Below are positions 17,395-26,476 of a stretch of DNA of 64,000 nt, in pieces. The translations under genes and the position numbers were made by a program. Every line of letters begins with the position of its first letter. Positions within the stretch are counted from its first letter, which is position 1. The notes below the pieces were generated by a model, which saw nothing but the letters and a program-made list of their open reading frames with translations, ran no database searches and was not told the DNA's origin. The stretch is from CBDBND01 sp965262665 (GTDB taxonomy: Bacteria > Pseudomonadota > Alphaproteobacteria > Rhodospirillales > Rhodospirillaceae). The stretch is taken from NCBI GenBank assembly GCA_965262665.1, contig CBDHFR010000004.1, positions 682,001-746,000 on the forward strand, given 5' to 3'.

Positions 17395-18339
17395 GTGGCT
17401 GAACCGTCGGGGCGAGGCCCGTTGCACGAGGCGGAAGGCGTGGCACAGACCGTGCCGCATGCTGCCGTTATGGTTACAGAGCCAAGCAATTCTGCCGCTC
17501 CGGAAGGCCAGCTTGTCGAACGTGCGTTGGACCAACTGCGAGCCCACCCAGTTTACCTGGAGGTCTGCGGACCGCTGGCGTCCTCAACGACCCCGCACGC
17601 ACAGGCGGACCTTTCTCCCATCATTGAGCCACTGCTGACGACCCGAGACGGCGTGATCCTAGACGGCTATGAACTGTGGGCGGTTGCCCGACGCCAGGGC
17701 CGGCGAACCTTGCCCTGCCTCGAGTACGACCTAAGCGAAGAAGAAACCCTCACGTTCATGCTGAACAAGCATCGCCGTAAGGACAGGTGGAACACCTTTT
17801 GCCGCATAGTGATAGCTCTGGCCCTTGAGCCTCATTTGCGTGCCCGCGCCCGTGAACGTCAGAGCCAGGGGGGTAAGGATAAGCTTTCGTCAAATTTGAC
17901 AAAAGCAATGCCAATTGACGTCCGTAAGAGCATTGCATGCGCCGCAGGTGTAGGTGCCGTGAATATCACAAAGGTCAAGCAGCTGCTGAAGACCACCAGC
18001 CCGGAGGTGCACGAGGCCCTGCGCCGGGGGGAGGTCACAATTCATCGGGCATGGACATGGCATTGCCTGCCAAAGAAACGGCAGAACGAAGAACTCAACA
18101 AATACATCAACGGCAAAAGCGTCAGGCACGATATCAACAACACCATCGACTGCCTGCTTCGCAATCACCAAGACCGGCAGGACAACGGATTATCCATCGA
18201 ACAGTTCACCGACCGGCTGGCCCATGCTGCACCGGGAGTCCTGGGAAATGTAAAATTGCTCGTGACCGATATTCCCGGACCCGCAGTCGTGGTCACCCGC
18301 GATCTGTACGACCAGTTGATGGGGGAGAAGCTCCAGTGA
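17395..18339 (+). CDS. ParB-like nuclease-fold protein
   Basis: I prefer the GTG at 17395, 4 bases after the alpA stop; the frame is open back to 17335 inside alpA. The protein has about 314 residues. After a flexible start there is a ParB/Srx-type segment (DGVILDGYELWAVARRQGR, then LPCLEYDLSEEETLTFMLN) and a KorB/ParB-like helical part containing a helix-turn-helix. ParB proteins bind DNA sites for partition or regulation. Here the gene lies between AlpA and an HUH endonuclease, which suggests a role in handling the excised element. The stop overlaps the next start (GTGA). Confidence 0.72.
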   Translation: MAEPSGRGPLHEAEGVAQTVPHAAVMVTEPSNSAAPEGQLVERALDQLRAHPVYLEVCGPLASSTTPHAQADLSPIIEPLLTTRDGVILDGYELWAVARRQGRRTLPCLEYDLSEEETLTFMLNKHRRKDRWNTFCRIVIALALEPHLRARARERQSQGGKDKLSSNLTKAMPIDVRKSIACAAGVGAVNITKVKQLLKTTSPEVHEALRRGEVTIHRAWTWHCLPKKRQNEELNKYINGKSVRHDINNTIDCLLRNHQDRQDNGLSIEQFTDRLAHAAPGVLGNVKLLVTDIPGPAVVVTRDLYDQLMGEKLQ

Positions 18340-19442
18340 GGCGACCAACCAAGTTGCAGCTTAAGGATGCCCTGGAACTCGGAAGGCCCTACTGGGACCA
18401 TGATCAGATGCGTCCCGCCGTGCGAGAGAACTTTCGCAAGGTGTTGGCCTGTGGCACTGCCGCTCTAGGGGCCGAGGTGTTCGCCTCCGCCAATGAGAAA
18501 CGGGTCGTTTACCACACCTGCAAATCCCGCGCCTGCCCCAGTTGCGGCTACCGGGCGACGACGCTCTGGCAGCGCGACCAGTGGCGGGAACTCCCCGATA
18601 CCCCCTATTCCCACGTCACCTTTACCATGCCGGACGTGCTCTGGTCCTTGTTCCAGCAAAACCGCGACCTCCTCCACGACCTGCCGGCCCTGGGGGCCAA
18701 AGTGATCGAACATTGGGCCCGTTACATATACGGCGTGCGGCTGATGATCCTGGTGATCCCCCATACTTTCGGTGGCCGTCTGAACTTCAATTGTCATTTG
18801 CACATTCTCGTCTCCGAAGGCGGTCTTGATGCCGAGGGCACGACTTGGCGGAAGGCACCGCTCAAACAAAACGCATTGATGCCTCTGTGGCGCTACGCCG
18901 TGGTGACCTACCTGAGAGAAGCGTATCGCAGGGGTGTTCTGGAGACGGACAAGACTGCGGCCCAATTCGAGGACCTCCTGCGCCGACAGCAGAAGCGGCG
19001 GTGGATTGCCCATATCCAACGGTTGCGGGGCAAAAAACAATTTCTCGGCTATGCGGGCCGCTACGCCCGCCGCCCTCCCATCGCACAGCGGCGGTTACAG
19101 CATATCGACCATCAAGAAGTCCGATTTTTGACGAAAGACAAAAAGGCGAAAAAATGGGTCATGACCCGGTACACGATGGCTGACTTTATAGCCACGCTGG
19201 CCGACCACGTGCCCGACCGTTACCGGCATAACATCCGCTACTTCGGGCTGCTGGCCCCCCGCACCAAGGCTAGCACGCACGACACCGTGTTCGCCCTGCT
19301 GGGGCAGAAACGCCTCGGCAAGCCATCGCGTCTAAGCTGGGCGGACGCGATCATGCAATATTTCAGCGTCGATCCATTAATGGATAAACATGGTGAGAGG
19401 ATGGACTGGGTCGGACGTCTGAAGCCAGCCACGGGTCGCTGA
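18336..19442 (+). CDS. IS91/IS801-type HUH single-strand transposase or Rep-like protein
   Basis: The GTG at 18336 overlaps the ParB-like stop; an upstream extension of the frame shadows that gene. The 368 residues carry an N-terminal zinc finger (CKSRACPSCGYRAT), the HUH motif in NCHLHILVSEGG (about 155-166) and the tyrosine region GYAGRYARRPPIAQRRL (about 243-259). These are the marks of IS91 rolling-circle transposases, which nick at one strand and use a single Tyr relaxase chemistry. Translational coupling to AlpA and ParB-like genes is not the usual IS91 setting, so it may act as the element's replication initiator. Confidence 0.88.
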   Translation: MRRPTKLQLKDALELGRPYWDHDQMRPAVRENFRKVLACGTAALGAEVFASANEKRVVYHTCKSRACPSCGYRATTLWQRDQWRELPDTPYSHVTFTMPDVLWSLFQQNRDLLHDLPALGAKVIEHWARYIYGVRLMILVIPHTFGGRLNFNCHLHILVSEGGLDAEGTTWRKAPLKQNALMPLWRYAVVTYLREAYRRGVLETDKTAAQFEDLLRRQQKRRWIAHIQRLRGKKQFLGYAGRYARRPPIAQRRLQHIDHQEVRFLTKDKKAKKWVMTRYTMADFIATLADHVPDRYRHNIRYFGLLAPRTKASTHDTVFALLGQKRLGKPSRLSWADAIMQYFSVDPLMDKHGERMDWVGRLKPATGR

Positions 19443-19867
19443 ATGACGCTTGGACGGTCGCAGGCATATACGGCTCGTTGCGGCGCCAGGGATCACTGAA
19501 TTTGACAGCGCCGCCTACCGTTAGGACCGGTACCTGCCACTAGAGAAGTTTCACCACGCTTTCCGATCAATAAGGCCGGAACTCCTATACGGTCCACAAG
19601 ACGGCCCCAATGAACACCGCCCCAAAGGGATGGAATACCCAGCACTAAGTTGATTCTGTCAGAAATCGTTTTTTTGATTTTCCTATATATTGAAACCTGG
19701 CGTTTGGCCCATGAGCAACCAAGGCGGCCCAAGAGGTGTGCCCCGCGTAAATCGCTGTGGCTGGGGCCGACGTTATACTTGGATCTGACAGCTCTGACAT
19801 CCGGCCTTTGTAGGTGTTTTGGAATCTAATTGGCTTCACCGCCGAGGCCAAAAGTTCATATTAGCGA
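19443..19867. other. Non-coding region after the HUH gene
   Basis: About 425 bases without convincing coding content, between the HUH gene and the convergent TonB receptor gene. If the HUH gene belongs to an IS91-type element, its terminal sequences would lie here. I cannot point to a definite ori- or ter-IS motif. Confidence 0.35.
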
Positions 19868-22321
19868 TCAGAACCTATAGGATGCCCGGATACCGCCACG
19901 AAGTGGATTTGCTTTATTAAAAACGGCAGCCCGGCTTCCTCGATTGGTAAAGAAGCCGAAAAAATCTCCCTGGCCGAAACCACTCTTAATTGTCTTGTTG
20001 TCAAAGAGGTTATCAACATACGCGGTAATGGACCAAAGTTCGGATTGCAGACCCAGCCGCACATCTACGTTTGCAAAACCGCCGAACCACTGGCCGTTGA
20101 ATTCGGTGAAATAACGTTTGCTCTGATATTGAAGAGAAGCCTCAGCCAAGAGTTCGAAGTCGTCTGTAATTGGTTGGGTGTACGTCAACGTGGCTGAGAG
20201 CGCATGTTTCGGTGCGCGTTCCAGATTGTTTCCTGACAAATCTAGAAGGCATTGTGTACTGCTCGCACCGCTACCGACCTCAACGACTTCACACTCACTC
20301 GCGAAAGCAATGTTTGAGGCAGAGCGGGTAAAAATATCGAAGTCAGTGTATTTGGAATCTAGGAAAGTATACGCGAACGCGAAGGCGAATTGTTCGCTCA
20401 GAGCAAAGCGCGAATCAATTTCCGCACCGTAGACCTGAGCGGCACCGGCGTTTGCGATGACACTGCGAAAACCTGACGCCGCCGTCGGGTCGACGACGAG
20501 TGTCGACACCTGCTTGTTAGTGTAATCCATATAGAAGAAAGCCGGGTTGAAGATAGCTCTTCCGTCAAGCCAGGTTGTCTTAGCGCCAATCTCGTAGTTC
20601 CAAAGCTGCTCAGCATCAAAAATATTGTCTTCCAATTGATTGAACACACCAACAGTCGAAAGGCCACCTGGCTTAACACCTTTGCCAATGGAGCCGTAGA
20701 CCATCACGTCCCCAGACGCCTGATATTCGATATAACCTTTTGGAGCAAAATACTTTTGCGACAACGGAAGGCCTTTTGGACCAGGCGCGCCGGTATTTGT
20801 CGCTACAGGCGTCAAGCCCAAACCAAATCCGATCTGGCTGGTTGGAAATCCATAGACAAAGTCTTCCCAATATTGGCGGGCCTCTACACCTACGGACAGG
20901 CTTGGCGACACGTCGTATTCCACCACGCCATATACCGAATAGTGCGTCGTTTCACGGCTTTCGCCCGTCGAAGTGTTGATTGGGTTACCCGCGAGAACGT
21001 TATTCAAACCGGCTGAAGCAGCGGGATTGATCAAAAGAACGGCAAAGGAGCGGTTATCCTGATTAGACTTTTCGTGCCAGTACAGCCCGCCGACCAGCCA
21101 ACGGAACTTATCATCGCTGTCAATATTTGAAATTCTGATGTCTTCGCTGACTTGCTTGGTCACCCCGTCGGTAATGAATTCAAACGTAGACGGGAGGGGC
21201 TCGCCAATACCACCCGGCAAAGGGAACATGACCTGCACGGGTTTCCGACCCACACCGTCAATGTCCTGGAATATTGAACTCGTAGCGCGAAGATATCCTG
21301 TCGTAGACTCGATAACTGCTTCGCCAATGTCGTATTCGGCGTGCACCCGGCCAAAGAACGTATCTAGCGATGAGCCAGGATAATCTTCTAAGGTGCGCGG
21401 ATTTAAGCTGACATTAACCGTTTGATTCGGGCGGAGCTCGCCCTTTGGTGGAGCCAAAATTGAGTCTGGTAGCGTCAAATTGCCAACTGTCTGGCCGGCA
21501 ACATTGGACGGTAGCGCAACCGGTACAGACGTACCGTTCGCAATGCCAATGGCAACGTACGGTTGTTGCTCCGTATCGTTTTCGCTGTAGGTGACTGACG
21601 CATCCACCGTAAAATTTTCTGTCGGACGAAGAGAAGCCGTCAGACTGCCCTGAGCGCTTTCATAACCACCAATATTCTTGTCCGAAACAGTATTCTCGTG
21701 GTATCCGGCGCTTCGGGAGTATCCTGCGTGAAGCCGAATGCTCATTGCCTCATCAACAACGGGACCTTCCACAGCACCAACAACTTCGTACGTTCCGTGA
21801 GATGCAGCAGTGACATTAAGCTTCCCGCTCACTTCATCGCCGGGCCGTTTGGTGACGTAGTTGATTGCTCCGCCGAAAGCCACGCGACCGTACAACGCAC
21901 TTTGCGGCCCCTTAACGACTTCAATACGGTCTACGTCAATAAGACGTAAATTTAAGAGGTTGCCGCCCCCGGCTGTGGCGACAGCCTCGGACGAGACATC
22001 GACGCCGTCAATAAGTACTCCGATAGGCGGACGTCCACGCGTTGCGGGCAGACCACGAATTATCGGTCTTGTGTCTTGAGCACTGAAATTTTGTTCGAAG
22101 ACCAGACTAGGGGTTAGTCTCGCAATATCGTCGATCCTGGCGATCCCTGCGCGCTCAATCAACTCTGCAGAAAAAACCGTAACGGACAGCGGAACATCCT
22201 GCAATGACTCTTCGCGTTTACGCACAGTGACAATGATTTCCTCGATGGCGACGCTTTGCGCTGCCACTGGCGTGGCAATGGCAACGGCAACGGTAGCAAG
22301 AAGCAGAGTCTTCAATCTCAT
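19868..22321 (-). CDS. TonB-dependent outer membrane receptor
   Basis: I place the start at 22321, giving about 817 residues with a clear signal peptide (MRLKTLLLATVAVAIATPVAA) and a GGAGGG ribosome site. The plug domain follows (EEIIVTVRKREESLQDVPLS, then RPIIRGLPATRGRPPIGVLI and VEVVKGPQSALYGRVAFGG-like segments), then the 22-strand barrel ending in a C-terminal Phe (ASYRF). Such receptors import siderophores, vitamin B12 or glycans with TonB energy. The divergence from known types prevents a substrate call. The neighbouring PepSY protein, often tied to ferric-siderophore reduction, favours iron. Confidence 0.9.
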   Translation of the reverse strand: MRLKTLLLATVAVAIATPVAAQSVAIEEIIVTVRKREESLQDVPLSVTVFSAELIERAGIARIDDIARLTPSLVFEQNFSAQDTRPIIRGLPATRGRPPIGVLIDGVDVSSEAVATAGGGNLLNLRLIDVDRIEVVKGPQSALYGRVAFGGAINYVTKRPGDEVSGKLNVTAASHGTYEVVGAVEGPVVDEAMSIRLHAGYSRSAGYHENTVSDKNIGGYESAQGSLTASLRPTENFTVDASVTYSENDTEQQPYVAIGIANGTSVPVALPSNVAGQTVGNLTLPDSILAPPKGELRPNQTVNVSLNPRTLEDYPGSSLDTFFGRVHAEYDIGEAVIESTTGYLRATSSIFQDIDGVGRKPVQVMFPLPGGIGEPLPSTFEFITDGVTKQVSEDIRISNIDSDDKFRWLVGGLYWHEKSNQDNRSFAVLLINPAASAGLNNVLAGNPINTSTGESRETTHYSVYGVVEYDVSPSLSVGVEARQYWEDFVYGFPTSQIGFGLGLTPVATNTGAPGPKGLPLSQKYFAPKGYIEYQASGDVMVYGSIGKGVKPGGLSTVGVFNQLEDNIFDAEQLWNYEIGAKTTWLDGRAIFNPAFFYMDYTNKQVSTLVVDPTAASGFRSVIANAGAAQVYGAEIDSRFALSEQFAFAFAYTFLDSKYTDFDIFTRSASNIAFASECEVVEVGSGASSTQCLLDLSGNNLERAPKHALSATLTYTQPITDDFELLAEASLQYQSKRYFTEFNGQWFGGFANVDVRLGLQSELWSITAYVDNLFDNKTIKSGFGQGDFFGFFTNRGSRAAVFNKANPLRGGIRASYRF

Positions 22322-22869
22322 GATTCCCTCCCAAGGAAAGTTCCGTGCCCACACACTTTGATTCAGACAGGGCTGTCCTACGCTACTGTCTCACCGATTT
22401 GGATGGTAATTCGCCTAAAACGGAGCTTTGCTCATTCAGTGAGCAGCAAGCAGTCGGACGCGTTATTGTCCGGATAAAAAAACAGCTAAATCATCAGTTT
22501 TGAACAAATGTTACTCGCTGGCCGAGCAACGGCTATCATCTAACATAAGTCACACTGAGTATTCATCTATGCCCACTTACCGAGCAAACTTAAGAGGACC
22601 TCATGGTCGCGCTGGCAAGCCAGAGGCGGTAATTGCGAGATGTCATGGTCTAAAACTCCCTTTGGTAAATGGTCTGTCTAGCCTCTCAGCTCCTCAACTG
22701 AGCGGTGGAGAGCCCTAGTCAGAAAAACGTTTTAGCAACTTTAGTTCTTTAGGAAGCAGGTAAATATCGGTGTCTCATTCGCAGTTGTTTCGTCTTTATT
22801 AAGGCTATGCCCATTTCTATTTCCACCAGGCGATGAGGCCGGTGATGCATAGATAACGGCCTGGTAACT
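22322..22869. other. Intergenic region upstream of the TonB receptor
   Basis: About 550 bases that should hold the receptor promoter on the minus strand. Short open frames here look non-coding. No Fur-box-like palindrome is obvious by eye. Confidence 0.35.
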
Positions 22870-23114
22870 TAAACGATGATCCAGGCGGTGTGACTGGGGT
22901 CGATCTTCTTCAGATCGATAGCAAGGCTGCCCGGTGGCAAATTGCCCGGGCAGATGTTGCAGCCGTCGCTGTGCATTGTATGGAAAGTGCCGACTGTAAA
23001 AACAAAACTTTTGAGATGTTTGCTGACCTTGAGGGTCCGGTCGATAAATGGAAGGCTACTCTAGCCGGGCTCAAAGAAGACGACGTCACCTTCATGGCAA
23101 TGCCGCAACGGTAG
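22870..23114 (+). pseudogene. NAD-binding epimerase/SDR-type protein, C-terminal remnant
   Basis: About 80 residues: IARADVAAVAVHCMESADCK, then KTFEMFADLEGPVDKWKATL. This is the tail of atypical short-chain dehydrogenases (NAD(P)H-binding, SDR_a5 type), where ISRADVA-like and NKTFE segments close the fold. The Rossmann N-terminus is missing and no start belongs to it. It is an isolated fragment at the convergent end of the PepSY gene. Confidence 0.7.
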
Positions 23115-23173
23115 GGCTTGCTTTAAACCGATGTGGAAAGGGCGGTGACTATAAGGTCATCGCCCTTTTTCGT

Positions 23174-24286
23174 TTATCTCCGCCACCACAAAATAAACCC
23201 AGTGACAAAAAGCGCTGGGAAAAATAGCCCAGCAACAAACATGACAAGCCGCCCCGGGAGTCCCGCGATGGCGCCGCTGTGGAGGCTAGCGGCAAAGTCA
23301 GCGGAGAGCAGGGATGTCCATGTGGGCGCGGCCGACGCTGAAATACGAATAATGCTGCCATTATACCGGTTCACGAAAACTGTAGTTTGCTTGCTTACGG
23401 CATTTTCGCCCGCGGGAAAGACCCGGATGAGGTAGAAGGGCTGGGGGCCAAGAGGTCTCAGAATGAAGCCGAGCCATGTATCAGGAACCGCAGTCAAGGC
23501 AGCATCGGCGGCTTGTTGCCATGGAATGGTCGGCGGCAGACCCCCAGTCTGCTCACCTTTGGACGGTCCTGTAGTTCGAGTACCGTTAGGGCCTGATGCG
23601 GGTGCTGAAGAACCAGCCGGCGGCCCGATTTCCGGTGTCGTCAGTTTCCAAACAATGGGCGGAACGGTTAAAGCCGAAAGGAAGAGGAAGACAAACAGGT
23701 AGACACCGCTCGTATTGTGTAAATCACGAATTAAACGGCGTGAACCACCGTTCCACTTGACGGATAGAGCCGTCTTCACAGTTCCTTTGCGCGGCCACCA
23801 GAGCACGAGCCCTGCGACGAACATGGCCATAAGGGCTATTGACAAAATGCCGAGCGTATTCTCTCCGACAGCTCCCAGGGTGAGATCGCCGTGGAGACGT
23901 CGGATCAACGCCATGGAAGATAGGCTGGAGCGCGTGCCAGTGATCGAGGCGGTATACGGATCGATGAAAATTTGCTTCTCTTCCCCGTTGGTATGTCGCA
24001 GTGTAACGATGAATGTTCGTTCAATTGCGTCGTCGAGGCGGGATACACGGAGAGCCTGCCAAGCCGCGTCTTCTCTCACGGCAGCTGAGACAAGCTGGTC
24101 AAGAGGTAAGTGACTGCCAGAGGGGGCAACCGTAAACACTTCGGCATTGAAAGTGACATCTAACTCATCTTCGAATATCATGATTGAACCAGTAACGCCG
24201 ACAAGGACGATAAGAAGCCCGGCGATAATCCCCACCCATCGATGAAAGGCAAGCCAAACCTGTTGAGTGCTGGCATTCATGCTCAT
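23174..24286 (-). CDS. PepSY-associated membrane protein
   Basis: 370 residues with four predicted membrane helices: about residues 13-37 (WVGIIAGLLIVLVGVTG), 140-162 (ILSIALMAMFVAGLVLWWP), 190-212 (YLFVFLFLSALTVPPIVW) and 345-368 (VMFVAGLFFPALFVTGFI), and two periplasmic PepSY parts between. Conserved His residues sit in HRWVG, RRLHGDL, DLHNTSG and LHSGAIAG. Members near TonB receptors, such as FoxB/FsrB-like proteins, reduce or handle ferric siderophores in the inner membrane. The gene is oriented like the receptor and truncates the DUF1838 gene just upstream. Confidence 0.85.
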   Translation of the reverse strand: MSMNASTQQVWLAFHRWVGIIAGLLIVLVGVTGSIMIFEDELDVTFNAEVFTVAPSGSHLPLDQLVSAAVREDAAWQALRVSRLDDAIERTFIVTLRHTNGEEKQIFIDPYTASITGTRSSLSSMALIRRLHGDLTLGAVGENTLGILSIALMAMFVAGLVLWWPRKGTVKTALSVKWNGGSRRLIRDLHNTSGVYLFVFLFLSALTVPPIVWKLTTPEIGPPAGSSAPASGPNGTRTTGPSKGEQTGGLPPTIPWQQAADAALTAVPDTWLGFILRPLGPQPFYLIRVFPAGENAVSKQTTVFVNRYNGSIIRISASAAPTWTSLLSADFAASLHSGAIAGLPGRLVMFVAGLFFPALFVTGFILWWRR

Positions 24287-24309
24287 TTATCCACGTTGAA
24301 GTGTGAAGT

Positions 24310-24656
24310 GGAGGAAGGTCGCCCACAAACCCCATGTCATGGGCGAGATACACGTAGCTACCGTCTTCCTGTTTCGTCCATGTCGACCGGATTAGGCCCT
24401 CAATATGATATAAGGGTTTCGAGGCTTCGCCGGGGACAAACCCAGTGACCCGGCCTGAATACCAAAAGAAGACCGGAGCGCCAGTCGAGTTGCCTCGCAA
24501 CTTGACCAATGCCCGGAGGTTGTCAGCGGGGTTAGTCAAGTCTAGTGAGGTTTGGCTTCTGCTGGTACCAGCTGCCAGCGTCAAGGCCGCAGCTGAGCCA
24601 GCGGTCACAAGTGTTCTGCGAGATAGAGATTGCTTGCTCATGTTATAGACTTTCAT
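24310..24656 (-). pseudogene. DUF1838 protein, N-terminal remnant
   Basis: It begins with a Tat-like signal (SRRTLVTAGSAAALTLAAG), then DNLRALVKLRGNSTGAPVFF, GRVTGFVPGEASKPLYHIEG and RSTWTKQEDGSYVYLAHDMG, which match the start of DUF1838 proteins. After about residue 115 family similarity stops and the frame continues into antisense-like sequence upstream of the PepSY gene. A deletion therefore removed its C-terminal half. The stop of the CpeT-like gene lies 4 bases before its start. A complete relative is at 31619-32524. Confidence 0.75.
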
Positions 24657-24659
24657 TGT

Positions 24660-25656
24660 CTAGTTCGAAGCGGCGTGCTTTGAACAGTTAATTTCATTAC
24701 CTGAATAATGTACGGCCAATTGCGAAGGCGCACCTTCTGCGCTGGCAAAAGCTAGTGCGTGAGGTAGTTCTTCGTCTAAAGGATCTTGGTCGAGTATGGA
24801 TAATTTTGTGGTTTCTAAAATTACACTGTCAGCTCCGACGGTCGGCCCGCGTAACAATTTAAGGAAAAGAGGTGGGACGTCGTCCTGCTGGACTCTAATC
24901 TGAGCCAGGCCGCCACGGTCATGTAATTCGGTCATGGTTCTGACCGGAGATCCGTCGTCTCGAATTGTCGCCACGCAGGAAAAGGTGTCTGCCTTGTATA
25001 GACGGAGGTGAGATTTATCGTATCTGCCGGTGACTAGGCTTCCGTCGTCATAGTAGCCGTTATCATAGACCCACAACTCTGTCGGTGAGAGAGCCCACTC
25101 CGTATGCCATGTCATTTGCTGGTTGTCGCGAGACATCATCGTGCAGGTGCCGTCATTCATTGTTCCCTTAAGTAGGGTTCCATGACGACGCCAATAAAAG
25201 TTGCAGTTGCCCCCAAACCTTGGATCAGGTCCGATTGTCTTCCACATGTCGGGGTATAAGTGAGCATCGACGTAATTGTCGGGGTCTTCTATGCGACGAC
25301 CATTAAAAGTGACGCCATTATTCTCCTCATCTATTTCGGCCAGGAAAACGACTTGTTGAATGATCGGTCCGTCTGAACCGCCAGCCCGTATTTGAGAATA
25401 GAATTACGTATTCCCCCAAGTGCGGTGCATCGATACGAGCGAAAACCCGATATTGATGACTGTGTTCGCCATCCGGCGGTGCGCCGTTGGTCCGCTCATA
25501 AGCGATTTGCGGCATTGAGTCATAGTTGCCTGGTATCCAAGCCGAAACATCCCGCAAAACCTGCCGTAGTTCCGATGACGGTGCAGCTTGTGCCGACGAG
25601 GTTTGCAGCATGAACGCTGCGGCGCCTAAGCGGATTAGCAATCTGATTTGAACCAT
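24660..25656 (-). pseudogene. CpeT/CpcT-family (DUF1001) protein, frameshifted
   Basis: The start at 25656 gives a signal peptide (LIRLGAAAFMLQTSSAQA). The N-terminal frame reaches APHLGEYVIL and then shifts. Removing one base at about 25401 would give GEYVIYSQIRAGG, then IIQQVVFLAEIDEE and on through GNCNFYWRRHGTLLKG and SPTELWVYDNGYYDDGSLVTG to 24660. CpeT enzymes attach bilins to phycobiliproteins in cyanobacteria; secreted bacterial relatives have no settled function. The exact repair by one base suggests a recent mutation or sequencing error. Confidence 0.75.
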
Positions 25657-26090
25657 ATTGTTTGTTTCGCTATGTGTGTGCGTCAATGATGCACGGGGCT
25701 TGCACGGTGTTTTAGTGTGCAATCGATGCTGACCTTTGTGAAGGGCCAACAAAATCTTAGGCGGCACTGCAAGTGAAGGGCGGGCGCAGTGTCCGGCTAC
25801 TGCCTCCCGAAGGCAGTGCTCTAAAGAGAATTGCGGAAAATTACGCGACCCACAGGAATGGCGCTTTGCCACAGCAAATCCCCCAACGGTTAGCTATGTC
25901 GCTCTTTCCATCTGTGCATTTGCAGACTCAATTTCGGTCGCATTAGACTGTACTATGGATAGGGATTGTTACGTAGAATGGATCTAGCGTGCAGAGAACT
26001 GAATATGCATCGCTAGGCAGTAAGCTTTTACAAAAGCTCGCGACTAAAAAGTTTTTATTCGCCTTACATCATCGAAAAATTGAACGAGGA
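25657..26090. other. Intergenic, no recognisable gene
   Basis: About 430 bases between the CpeT-like gene and the repeat cluster at 26093-26250. It is likely to hold the promoter of the minus-strand CpeT-DUF1838 unit. No RNA gene or clear motif is seen. Confidence 0.35.
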
Positions 26091-26092
26091 GA

Positions 26093-26250
26093 GTTTGTAA
26101 CTTTTCAGATTCCAAAAGTTACAAACGTTTGTAACTTTAACGGAACATCCGTTTTGTTATGTGTTTGAGAACGCAGAGTAAAAAAACACGTTTTTGCTAA
26201 GTTTTTGAGTTTGTTGATTTTTAGGTAGGGGGCTATCTTGGGTTTGTAAC
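26093..26250. repeat. GTTTGTAAC repeat cluster with a 24-bp perfect palindrome
   Basis: The 9-mer GTTTGTAAC occurs at 26093-26101, 26127-26135 and 26242-26250, and its complement at 26118-26126. The second and third copies abut head to head, giving a perfect palindrome at 26115-26138. The surroundings are AT-rich. This looks like a protein-binding site cluster (replication, partition or regulation). It lies in island B, which encodes both a ParB-like and an HUH protein. Confidence 0.6.
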
Positions 26251-26437
26251 TTAAAACCGAGGAAAACCGCCAAAAATTAGCTGGCTGGGGTTGAGACATG
26301 GCAGGTTCTCCTCCGCCTCCGTCAGAAACATCAGCTGTTGCTTTCGTTGTATTCGTCGCCGGTGAGCAGGCAGCGGTCAGGGCCGCCACGGCAATGGCCG
26401 CATACTGCAACACCGTCCTGCGATTCGATATTCGCAT
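26251..26437 (-). pseudogene. Secreted or lipoprotein N-terminal fragment
   Basis: The start MRISNRRTVLQYAAIAVAAL is followed by TAACSPATNTT, a lipoprotein or Tat-type signal (an Arg pair, then a lipobox-like AAC). A low-complexity stretch with four Gly follows, and then a frame into the AT-rich repeat region with no protein character. I read it as the beginning of a lost secreted protein. A short real lipoprotein cannot be excluded. Confidence 0.45.
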
Positions 26438-26476
26438 AGCCATTAGGGCCCTATGAGTCGAACAAAGGTTGATCGG

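Noticed and set aside
22500..22718. 72-residue plus-strand frame in the TonB upstream region
   Set aside because: No family, no ribosome site, and it occupies the expected promoter region of the receptor.
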